Shown one piece after another: positions 43,601 through 55,600 of a stretch of DNA of 64,000 nucleotides (the first letter of the stretch is position 1; each line of letters starts with the position of its first letter). A program made the position numbers and the translations under genes. Source of the stretch: Diospyros lotus. Its lineage: Eukaryota > Streptophyta > Magnoliopsida > Ericales > Ebenaceae. The notes under the pieces were generated by a model. That model saw only the letters and a program-made list of their open reading frames with translations. It made no database searches and was not told the DNA's origin. The DNA is taken from positions 17,626,311 to 17,690,310 of the forward strand of contig NC_068348.1 of assembly GCF_014633365.1 (NCBI RefSeq). The letters run 5' to 3'.

Positions 43601-46600
43601 GCTAAGGCTATACTCAAACGTATGGCATAGATTACTTAGAGACATTTGCACATGTGGCAAAGATGACTACAGTAAGGGTTCTCCTATCTTTGGGTAGCTG
43701 TTATGGTTGCGAGTTGATGTAGCTAGATGTGAAAAATGCCTTCATATATGGTGACTTGGAGGAAGAGGTATTTATGGACTCCCCAGATGGTTTTCCTAAT
43801 GAAGGTTCGGGTTATGTTTGCAAATTAAAGAAAGCACTTTATGGATTAAAGCAATCTCTAAGAGTTTGGTTTGATCGGTTCTCAAGAGCTATGAAGGCAA
43901 TGGGGTATCGATAAAGTAGAGGGGATCACACATTATTGATAAAGCATTCAAAAAAAAGGTACTCTAACAGCTTTACTTATTTATGTTGATGACATAATTG
44001 TACTAGCAATGATAAGGATTAGCAGAAGTTGTTAAAGGGAAATTTGGCCCGAGAATTTGACATCAAAGACCTTGGTAGGCTGAAGTATTTCTTGGAAATA
44101 GAGGTTGTATACTCAAAGGAGGGTATATTTCTTTCCCAAAGGAAATATACCATGGACTTATTGGAAGAAATCGGATTGCTAGGTGGAAGGGCAACAAATA
44201 TTCCCTTGGATCCTAACCTAAAATTAGGACCAAGTGACAGTCCATTGGTTGATAAGGGGAGCTACCAGAGGCTAGTCGGAAGGTTGATTTACTTTTCTCA
44301 CACTAGGCCTGACATAGCTTTTGCTGTCAACTTGGTGAGTCAGTTCATGCATAGTCCTACTGAAAAGCATATGCAAGCTGTACAGAGAATTTTGTGCTAT
44401 CTAAAATCAAAACCTGGACAAGGTCTATTGTTTAAGTCAGGGCAGAAGTTGGAAGTCAGGGGATACACTGATGCTCACTATGGTGGTTCACTTGTTGATA
44501 GGAGGTCCACTATCGGCTACTATGTGTTTTTTGAGAGAAATCTAATGTCATGGAGAAGCAAAAAACACGGGGTTGTGGTCAGGTCTAGTGCTGAAGCAAA
44601 GTTTAGGACAATGGCTCTTGGATTGTGTGAATTATTTTGGCTGAAAATTATGCTTACTAATTTGAAAATACTTGGTCATTATCCCATGGAGTTAATGTGT
44701 GACAATCGATCGGCAATCAACATTGCACACAATCCGGTGCAACATGACCACACTAAGCATGTTGAGATTGATCATCATTTTATCAAAGAAAAGCTAGATG
44801 CTGGAGAGATTTGTTTATCTTTGTTCCCTTAAAAAATCAACTAGTTGATTTGCTCACTAAAGGTTTACCTCTTAAGCGGTTTGAAGAACTTGTAAGCAAG
44901 CTGGGAATGATCAATATTCATTCACTAGCTTGAGGGGAAGTATTAAATCTATGTATATTTTGTTTCCTTTCCTTATATAGTGTATAGATTATGTTTTCAT
45001 TTGTTTTGTTTCCTAATGGTTGTAGCTCTCTTTCCTATTAATAGGGAATGTATTCTCATGCATATGGTTAAGTGAATAAGAGATTTTCACTATTCCTCTC
45101 CTATTTTCTACAATTTCACTACACAATCTAAGTTGTATAACAAATATGGCTTTTATAGTTGTCTAATAACATTTTTTTTTTCGCTTTAAAGGGATTTTAT
45201 GATTGCGTAGAATGTTAGATGCACTTCTGTTGATATTCTGGTGATAATTAGTGTTGATGGTGCCAGATATTTTGGAAGAGAGAGCTTTAGAAAAGAGATG
45301 GTGTTTTATGGAAATAGATTTCAAGCAATATTTCTAGAACTCTTAGATACATATTTATAGTTCCTTAAAACAACTTTTAGTACAAATATTTATATATTTA
45401 AGATGAGTATCTAGATATTAATACACAAAAATCTAGAACATTGTCTAAATACCTTAGATTTATCTAGATAATATCTTTCTTTAGCTAGACATATCTATGA
45501 TCTCTTTGACTTTCTATAATTTGTTGGAAGAGGATCATAGCTTCAACACTCTTCCTTGATACTCTTCCTACAAACTCTGAGTAAACTTTCAAAATATTCA
45601 AATTTTGCTTTTGGTAGTGCTTTGGTGAATGTGTCAGCTAGTTGGTCTTAGTTGTTGCAATGCTCCAGGCCAACTTGCTCGGTGTTGTCTGCTTCTCTGA
45701 CAAAATGAAATTTAATCACGATGTGTTTGGTTCTCCTCAGTTGGACTGGATTCTTGGCAATGGATATGGCTAACTACTTGTCACAATATAGCTTGGTGGG
45801 ATTTGATTGTGCTTCTCCCATATTTGCCAAAATCCTTCTGAGTCAAATTGCTTGATTTACTATTGCACAAGCTGCAATATACTCAGTCTCAATGGTGAAT
45901 TGTGCTACTGTCTCTTGTTTCTGAGAGAGCCAAAAGAATATTCCATTGTCAATATTAATTGCATACCATGATGTACTTTTCATGTCATCAGTGGATCTGA
46001 CCCAATCACTGTCTATGAAGCCAACCAATTCTACATATTCTGCAGCAGTAAATTTTATTCCATGGTCAACAGTTGTTTTGATGTACCTAAGCACTCTTTC
46101 AGCAATTGCAAGATGATGCTCTCTTGGTTTGTGCATAAATCTAGAAAGAAGGCTTGTGGCATACATGATGTCAGGTCTGATAGTTGTGAGATAAAGCAAG
46201 CTTCCAACTAATTGCATGTATTGTCTTGTATTTACCTCTGGTGAGTCATCCTCCTTCCACATCTTTTCATTTGCAGCTGATGGTCTCAATTGGTTTGCTT
46301 CCCTCCATTTTAAACTTTTCTAGCAACTTAGTTGCATACTCCTCCTTACGTATGAAAATTCCTTTCTGGCTTTATGTGATATCCATGCCAAGGAAGTAAT
46401 GTAAGAGGCCCAAGTCTATCATTTTAAACTGCTTCTTAATTTGTCGCTTGAATTCTTGAATTTGTGCAAGGTTGCAACCTGTGACAATTAAGTCTTCTAC
46501 ATATAACAAGAGTATGATAATATCAACGTTTCCATGAGCCTTGATGTACAATGTAGGTTCACTTGGACTCCTCTTGAAGCCTTGTTGCTGAAAGTAGGAA

Positions 46601-49600
46601 TCAATCCTACTATACTAAGCTCTTGGTGCCTATTTAAGGCCATAAAGTGCCTTTTTAAGCTTTAGGACTTTGCTTTCTTGACTTTCCACCTCAAATCCTA
46701 GTGGTTGCTCAATATAGATTTCTTCTTCAAGGAATCCATTTAGGAATGTTGACTTAACATCAAGTTGAAATACCAATCACTCTTCTGTGCTGCAAGTACC
46801 AAAACAAGCCTGAAAGTGCCTTGTCTTGACACTGGGGCAAAGGTTTCATTATTATCTACTCCAAACTGTTGAGTCTCCCTTTGCCATTAATCTTGCTTTA
46901 TATTTTTGGATAGAGCCATCAGGATTCAATGCGGTCTTGAAAATCCATTTGACTCCAATAACTTCTTTGTCAAAGGGTTTGTCCACCAACTCCCATGTTT
47001 GATTTTTCTCTATCATTCTCAACTCCTCCTCCATTGCATGCCTCCGTTCTTCTAGTTGAACAGCTTCTTCAAAGCAGCAGGCTCTATTACTCCAAGTTGG
47101 CAAGATTCACACTGTTCATAAACTTCCTACGGTGATTTGAATCCTCTATTTTGTGTGGCAATCAGAGAAGATGATGGTGATAGAGATGCATTCCTCCATG
47201 ATACTAGACTGATTAGAGAAGTAGCTGGAGTAACAGGCTTTATCTCTTCAGAATCATCTGAATTCTTTGAATTGGAGGAGTTTGATTTTGCAAAGTCTCT
47301 GTGAATATCAGTAATTGCACCACCTACCTTTCATCTTTCTTTTCTTCCCATTCCAGCTTGCTTCTTCATCAAATATCACAAATCCATTGACTATAACTTT
47401 CTCAGTCTTAACGTTGTAAATTCTATAGCCTTTAGACCAAGAGCTATGGCCAACAAAGATGCCTTTTTCTGCTTTAGACTCCAATTTGTGCGTCTTCTGA
47501 TTTGGAACATGGATATAGAAGATGCAACCAAACACTTTCAAGTGTCTCTGTCAGAATTCGATTCTGACAAGGGGAAATTCTCTTGCAATTCAATGAGAAT
47601 TGCATGGGAATTGAGGAACTGAGAGAGAAGAAGAATAGAAAGACAGAGAGAGAGAATTTGAGAGGGAAAGAGATCGAGAGAATTAAGAAGAGAATAGAAT
47701 CAATTGTATTTAATCAATGCCTCTAAGGGCCGTGAAGCTTGGTTTATATAACAAGCCTTGGCACCAAACATTTGAATATTACATTTGAATTTTAATCCAC
47801 AACTTTCTATAACTACCTTCCATCTCCTTATTACAATAATACCCCATATCCTCCCGCCTTAGTAACCACTAACTTACAGGCCCATGACAGTCTTACTGAT
47901 GTTTTGGTGCCTATCCATGCTTTTAGTGGAGTCTTGTCTTGCAGAGCCTTGGTGTTGAACCTATTTTGTAGGTATACAACTGTGAAAACAGCTTCTGCCC
48001 AGAATTTGTTGTGCATCTTCTTGTCTCTCAACATTGCTTTTGTCATCTCTGTTGATTTGTGATTCAAAATAAATTGATATATTTTATATATTTGGATTTC
48101 ATTTCATTTGCATGTCATTTGGATTTATTAATATGTAAATTGGTCGGTTATTTGTGGGCTGTTGATCATCTCATTAAACCCTCCATCCAAGGGCTGCCAT
48201 CAAAAGCCCCTTTGTATATAAAGCCTATTGGTATTCCAATCGACCAGCACAAGAGAACAGAAGCCAAAAGTCGTGTGAGAGAGAGCAGATACGATCAGAA
48301 CCCTAAATCGAGAATTAGGTATTGATCTTTCACTGTTTTTCCATGGGATTGAGTGTGAGAGTAGAAGATTGTCTTGAGAGTGCTCGAATCACTTGGTTAA
48401 TTAAGAGTTGTATTCTTTGTTTGTATCATCTTCTTGCTTCAGTTGTTGGTTCTGATTTCGTTGTAAATATTTGTAAATCCATTGTCTATCATTTTAGTGG
48501 ATTGACAAGGGTGAAGCCCTGCTGCGAGTAGGATCTATTTTGGATCCGAACACGTAAACGTTGTCTTGCTATTCTGTGGTGTGTGCGTTGTGGTTAGTGT
48601 GTTTGTGTGCGTTTGTTGGCTTTCTGTTTTGGTATTTCCGCATTGTTCTTGGTACTGATGTGGATGTAGTGTGTTGATAGGTTAAAGATATTAACAATCT
48701 GCATGACTGCCTTATTTTTTCTTTCACAGACACTATTTTGCTATGGACAGTATGGGATTGTGAGTTGATGCTAGACTCCTGCTTCATGGCAGAATTTGTT
48801 GAACTCTATAGAAGTGTACTGAGTTCTATTATCACATCTTAAGAGTTTTTAATTCAAAACCACTTTTTTTTTCTACTGCAGCTTTGAATTTCTCAAAAAT
48901 CTTTCACAAAAATACCCAAGTCATTCCAGAAAAGTCATTCATGAAGAGAATAAAGTACCTACTGTTGTCAAGTGATAGAGTCCTCATTGGACCACATATA
49001 TGTGGGCACTAGCTGCAGCTTCTGAATTCCTCATTGGACTTGTGACCACTTATCCTAGGTTGACACCTTGGAACCCATCACACCTACTCTTTTAGCTCTT
49101 GACTTGTAAAACAACATAGGTACATCTCCACCACTCTGTTGACAACCTTAATTTGCCCATCCATCTAAGGTTGATTGGTAGAGCTAAAATTGGACTGCAT
49201 ACCCTGCAATTTAAACAATTCTCTCCAAAAATGATAGTGATAGTGGGATCCCTGTCATGCAAAATACTTTTAGGCATTCCATAGAACAACATTTTGTCAC
49301 ACACGGTGACAATGGCGCAACATCAGCCTATGCAGATCTGTTTTAGTGGTCTTTCCTTTTATGCTATGTTGTTATATTTTTAATTACTTTATGCAATTGT
49401 ACTTGCTGGAATATGATAGCTGTAAGAAGATAGGATATTTTTTAGGCAGGGTCCACGTGTAAAGGGGCTTGGAAAAAGACTAAAGAGTTAGTTATGAGAA
49501 ATGGGATCTGCTGTGGTAGCACCCCATGCTAGGGGCCTATATAACCCCTAGACCCAACTTGTAGAGGCTATGCAAAAACAAAGAATCTTACTCTCTCTCT

Positions 49601-52600
49601 CTCTCTCTCTCTCATTTGCTTGCCTTCTCCTAAGATCCCTACTGACCTACTAATTCATACCAAATTAGTAGGCTACATCCTTTGTCACCCCAGGGTTTGT
49701 GACAAACTGGTATCAAAGCACTGGTTCTCGGCATTCCGGTAGAAGTTAGGATGGCAGATGAAACCCGCATGAGGAATTTTGAAACGCATCTCAGCAGGTT
49801 AGCTCGACAATGACCGAGCTCCAAAATAGGGTGGGCCAGATGGAGGCTAGAGAAGCCTAGAACCGCGAGGCAATCCGGGCTATGGATGGTAGGATGGAAG
49901 GGGCCTTGAAAGGAATGGGACAAAGATTAGAAGGTATGGAGCAGAGGCTAGATGAATCAATGGCTAGGCTGCAGGAGGACATGCAACAATTTATGTTAAT
50001 GTTTACGCGACAAAACCAGGTAAGAATGGATGAAAACTTTCCCCCTAGAGATAGAAATGAGCCTATATTGCATAGAGATGAGGGAAATAGAGAGGGTGCC
50101 AATGCAGAAATAGAAACTGACCTAGAAGAAACATTGGAAAGGGTGGTTGGCAATGATAGAAATGGTAACGATAGGAATGGTGTGCATAATGGGCAACACC
50201 AGGGGTTCACCATGCCTCGGATGGAGATTCCTATCTTTGAAGGGGTCAACCCCCGGTGGTGGGTAAGAAAATGTGAGAGGGTGTTTGAATGGAACAATGT
50301 ACCAATGAGACAGCGAGTAACACTCGCTGCAACCTACTTTAATGAGGTTGTCGATGCTTGGTTCCAAGGGTGTGTAAGTGTGCAGAATGAATTTACCTAG
50401 GAGGAGTTTGTGACCAAACTATGTGAAAGGTTTGGGGAGAAAAATAGGGTGGACACCATTGAGGAATTCAACAAGCTAAGACAAACTAGGAGTGTAGAAG
50501 GGTACTTAAGAAGGTTTGAAGATTTGAGGTCCTATATGACTCAACAGAACCCACACTTTACTGAAGCTTATTTTGTATCAAGCTTTTTGAGTGGGCTTAG
50601 TGAGGACATAAGGCCAATGGTTAAGATGATTAGGCCCCAATCAGTGGCACAAGCAGCTGAGAGTGCTAGGGTTGCAAGAAATGATTGCAGAAGCACTCAT
50701 GAGGAAGCAGCGACAACAACACAAGGGGTTATCGATGGGACCAACCAATGGAGGGGGAAGGCATGGGGGCCAGGAAGTCGGCAAGAGTGGAGGTAGCACG
50801 AAACCAGGAACAGTGCCCAATACAGGGCCTTATGGGGAGCAATTGAGAGAACAAAGAAGATTGGTTGGCCTCTGTTTTAGATGTGGAGATAAGTACCATT
50901 TTGGACATCAATGTAAAAGGCAGATTCTACTACTGGAAGGGGAAGAGGAGGATGAAACGGAAGGTTCTAAGGAGGAAGTAGAGGAGAGTGGTGAATTGGA
51001 AGAAAAGAACAATGGAGAAATTTCATTGCATGCACTCAAGGGAGTGACCAACAACAAGATAATTAAGGTAGCTGGGCGTATGAAGAATCATGGTTTACTG
51101 ATCCTAATTGATAGTGGAAGCACACATAGCTTCCTTGATGAAGAGACAGCTAAGAGGCTGAAGCGTCCACTCCAAGGGACCCCACCCCTAAGTGTGACAA
51201 TCGCAAATGGCAGCAGGATACTCAACAAATCAGCATGGCACGGGTTCACCTGGGAGATGCAAGGAGAAAAATTTGAGGCTACTACAGTTAGGAGGATGTG
51301 ATGTGGTATTAGGGGTTAATTGGATGAAAGGGTTATCCCAATCAGTTTTGACTTCAATAGGATGGAGGTGTCATTTGACAAAGGAGGAAGGAAAATGACA
51401 TTGACAGGGGAGAAGGAATCGGGAGCCTGCAAGATGATCTCGGGAAGGAAGTTGCACAAAATGCTTAAGAAATAGGGTCAACTATCCCAATTGTTCTCAC
51501 TGGTGGCTATGGGGGAAAGCTTACTGGTGGAAGGGAGGAAGAGCTCGAAACAGGGCTAATTGGGGAAGCACGCATGACAGTAACATCTCAACCTCAAAAG
51601 CTTAACCAGGTACACACTAAGCACCTAATTGATGAACTGTTGGATAGTTACAAGGACTTATTTGCTAAACCCACAACCTTACCTCTGACCCGAACGTTGG
51701 ATCATTCCATAAACCTGAAGCCTAATACAAAGCCCGTCAATATCAGGTCCTATAGGTACTCTCCAACCCAGAAAACTGAAATTGAAAAGATGGTTAAGGA
51801 TATGTTATACCAATCCTTCATAAGACATAGCCAAAACCCATTTGCCTCGATAGTCCTCCTAGTTAAAAAAAAAGGATGTATCTTGGCATTTTTGTGTTGA
51901 TTACTGTAAATTGAACCCCTTAACCATTAGAGATAAATTCCCTATACCCTTAGTTGAGGACTTGATGGATGAATTACATGATGCCCATTTCTTTTCAAAG
52001 GTTGACCTTAGGTCCGACTACCATCAAATCAAAATGAAGCCCGAAGATGTCCCTAAAATTGCTTTTAGGACACACCACAATCATTTTGAATTTTTTGTGA
52101 TACCATTCGGGCTCACTAATGCCCCAACAACATTTCAGTCCCTAATGAACCAAATTTTTTAGCCTTACCTAAGGAAATTTGTCCTAGTATTCTTTGATGA
52201 CATACTAGTATATAGTTCCACCTTGGACCAACATATATCTCACCTCAAAACCCCCCTGGATGTCCTTAGAGCTAACCAACTTTTCATTAAAAGGTCAAAG
52301 TGTGCATTTGGACAGAATCAAGTGGAGTATTTGGGGCACTTAATTTCTAAAGCAGGGGTCAGCACCAACCCTAAAAAAGTGGAAGCCATGTTAGCCTGGC
52401 CCAAACCCACAACCGTGAGGGCCTTGAGAGGGTTCCTAGGGCTAACAAGTTATTATCGGCGGTTTGTCAAAGGATATGGGACTATAAGCAAGCCTCTAAT
52501 TGAACTTTTAAAGAAATGAGGCTTCAATTGGGGGCAGGAGGCCGAGACAGCCTTTGAAAAGCTAAAAAGGGCAATGAGTGAGGTCCCAGTTTTGGGATTA

Positions 52601-55600
52601 CCCGATTTTGACCAACCATTTGTAGTAGAAACTGATGCTTGTGACAATGGAATTGGAGCAGTACTGTCCCAGAAGGGAAGACCCTTAGCCTTCTTAAGTC
52701 AGGCTCTAAATGGTAGACATGGGGGCTTAAGTATATATGAGAAGGAATTTCTGGCGGTACTAATGGCAATGAATAGATGGCGTCATTACTTGGAGGGGGG
52801 TAAATTTCTAATCCAAACCAATCATGAGAGCCTGAAATTTTTGTTGCAACATGTTATATCTAGGGTTGCTGGAACTAATTTCTTGGATAGAAATTCTACC
52901 ACACTTACTCTCACACACTCACGGATTTGATCTAAGGAACAGATTTAATAGAATCAACAGAAAATAAAATAGAAAACAGAATTAAACCAAACAAGAAACA
53001 CAAACCACACATCCACAAGAACATCAAGATTATCCTGGTTCATGCCATGTGAATGGCACTACATCCAGCCTCTAAGATCCTCCTAAGAGCAGTCTTTATT
53101 TCCAGAAAATGATCAGTATAGTAGCGGCCCTTCTCTCCCTTCTATTCCTGAGCGCCCCAATTATTTTCCCCCAAGATTACAAAGCTAACAGCCCTAGCCT
53201 TTCTCTCAGAAACAATCAGCACTCGTTACAAACAGAAAAATGAGAACTCTCTCTCCATTTGCTACCCCTTGCCCTCTATTTATAATAGAAGGCAGAACCC
53301 CAATGAAGACTTTCAAATATTTACAGTTTACACCCCCAACTTATCACTAATTACAGTTTGGGTTACAACTTCTATTTAATACCTCATTGGACCTCAAAAA
53401 ACACTGCCATAACTGATCTTATTTAATCTATACTCTAGACAACATTTTAACAATTCTCCACCATTGTCTTGAGTATACTTCAACCTTCATCCATCAAGCC
53501 TTGGCCTTCCAATAGATGAACTTGACTTGCTCTCATGGGTTCTTCCTGCTGCACCTGATCACTCAAAGAACACAAACACATCAAAGAAACAAATCAATGT
53601 TGTAAAACATAACAATGGATCACCTTTGGATAAAATTAGCTGCAATAACTAAACTTGCAACTCTCATTAGATATTATCTACCTCCTCAAGGGTCTTCCTA
53701 ATGAGTAACTTTTCCTAACATCAATATGATTGATATACTCCATGGTGGGACTAAAGACTAAGCCAAATGGACTGCCCATTGGCTGTTTCAACTCCTCCTA
53801 CCTAGACTATATTTTAGGGTTCCTGCTGCATACAAAATGCAACATATACACCCTAAATGCATAACTTCCAGCTAGGCACACTCCACCATAAACCAAATCC
53901 ATACATGATGTTACTCATTAATCCAAAATGTCCAAACATTTTATACAGCATCACAACACAATGAACCTTACCCGGATTGGCCTTAACTTTACTAGACTTC
54001 CTCCTAGCTCCCAAAATCGGCCTTTAGGATTTACCACTGACTTTCTCTAATGTTTGCTTCAAACAATCAGAATTGCTCATCTCTACCTATCAGTCTACCA
54101 AGATATGCTTAAGACTAGGGTAACCTAGGCTGCTTTAAGCTGTCCAAACCCTATTCCAATCTCTATGCCTTAGTCTTTCCCAACTTATCCTTCCTCCCAC
54201 ACTCTCAAACACTGATCTAAACACTCAGCTACACCTTGAGAGTTCTATTTTGGAGAAAATACCAATAAAGCTGCCCATCAATATACTAAGCATACCACTG
54301 GAATATTCACAGCTTCCCTATGCACTCAATTTTAACCCTTTTGGACTCTTCCAATCTTATATCTTACCTAAGGAACTACTATCATATCTCATACCTAGAG
54401 AGACCTTCTAAGCAACCAATCCTTGCTTACCTTTCCCTCTAGCCTCTTATTCCTTGGTTATACTATAAGATCACTTTTCTCTTAGTTTCCACATGGATAA
54501 TGGCTGTTAGTGATACCTATTTGATCCAAATTAAGCCTTCATGTGCTGCTATAACCAATGGCCATGTCTAGCCATTTCCCTAGACTTTTCCCACTTCCCA
54601 GCACTTCCTTAATTTACAAATAGACACTGCAACAGCACTCCACCCCTTTAACCTAAGGGATATTTCATCTAAGTCCAAGCCTTTCCCCAAATTTACATGG
54701 CTCTATGCCATTCATTTGGACATGAGTGCATCACCTTTTCTTATACAAGAGGTTCTATATCCCAGTCTATCCTTAGCACCCAAGGCAGTGCATAAGCTTC
54801 TTAAACCCAGCATTCCATACCTCACTGGAGCCTAACTTAAGACCTATCACTACCCATCCTAGGCAGCACTCTAAACCTTCTATTCCCTTGCTCATTTCCT
54901 ACAAGATGATTCTATTTCCCTTTCCTTGCTTAATCCTGATTTTGATCAACATGGACTACACCATACAAGACAACACTTGCACACACCCTTTTCCCCTCAT
55001 TGTTTACGAGGACCCTTATTGCAAGAGCCAAAGCTATCTTAAACACTAGCTTCCTCCCTCTCACAATTCAGCCCAAGCTTACACAATGAATCTGATCAAA
55101 ACATTTTCCAGATTTCCCTATTGCTATATCCTGGTTCATAGGTTAGTTCAGGACATTCCCAAAGGTTTCTCTTTGCTGTTTTCTTTACACAGCATCCCAG
55201 ATTCCATCCTTTGCCCTTGGAATCAACTAATTCCATGTCCTATTAGTAGAGTTTTCCCTCATAGGTAAGAACCCTATCTTTAGGAGACCTAGGTATACCT
55301 ATTACACAACTCTACACACCTAAGCCTTCACACCAGAAGCAATTTCCAGCAAGCTTCCTAAATTCCAGCAAGCTCATATACGCTTGGGAATTCCTTAGGA
55401 ACACACCATCTTCACTAGGTTCACCTCACCTAGCTCCACCATGAGACAAGGCCTAGATAGGTTCCCAAAACATCCTAGAAACTGATTTCTAATGGGATTT
55501 ACTGATTTTGGAGACTTCTACATTTGGAGACCTAGTCAAACTACCTGGTTTCTATTCCTATACACCTGCAAATTTTACCCTCTCCTAATATCCCTAGCCT

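Larger units (their letters stand above)
40467..45112 (+). mobile_element. Copia A, Ty1/Copia LTR retrotransposon, degenerate
   Basis: 5' LTR 40467-40650 (TGTTGACTC to TTTCTACA), primer site TGGTATTAGAGC at 40651-40662 (one change from the tRNA-iMet match), purine tract TTGAGGGGAAG before the 3' LTR at 44941-45112. The LTRs share GGTTGTAGCTCTCTT and GGTTAAGTGAATAAGAGATT. The gag region is missing; coding begins inside the zinc-binding/protease portion. No 5-bp target duplication is evident: the flanks are RTE sequence with a small loss. Confidence 0.8.
45843..48990 (-). pseudogene. Copia B polyprotein remnant (integrase, RT, RNase H)
   Basis: Minus-strand order is integrase, RT, RNase H. Integrase includes KNKAVMQ at about 48711, then beyond the solo [23 protein letters not shown] (48049-47990), and [20 protein letters not shown] near 47545. 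RT includes [20 protein letters not shown] near 46990. RNase H includes [18 protein letters not shown] near 46205-46150, [12 protein letters not shown] and ETEYIAA. Stops, frameshifts and the two insertions inactivate it. Confidence 0.8.
45228..49084 (-). mobile_element. Copia B, Ty1/Copia element, 5' part missing, interrupted twice
   Basis: Its 3' LTR is 45228-45548 with TGTTGA/TCAACA ends; on the minus strand it follows a purine tract AAGGAAGAG. Rightwards (upstream for this element) come RNase H, RT and integrase domains. The 5' LTR and gag are absent: integrase fades out near 49084. Solo LTRs at 47549-47889 and 48050-48696 split the integrase. Confidence 0.75.

Noticed and set aside
40438..45140. 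CACTACACAA(CAT)TCTAAGT on both sides of Copia A, looking like a long target duplication.
   Set aside because: Both stretches fit different positions of the same RTE reverse-transcriptase sequence, so the likeness is coincidental.
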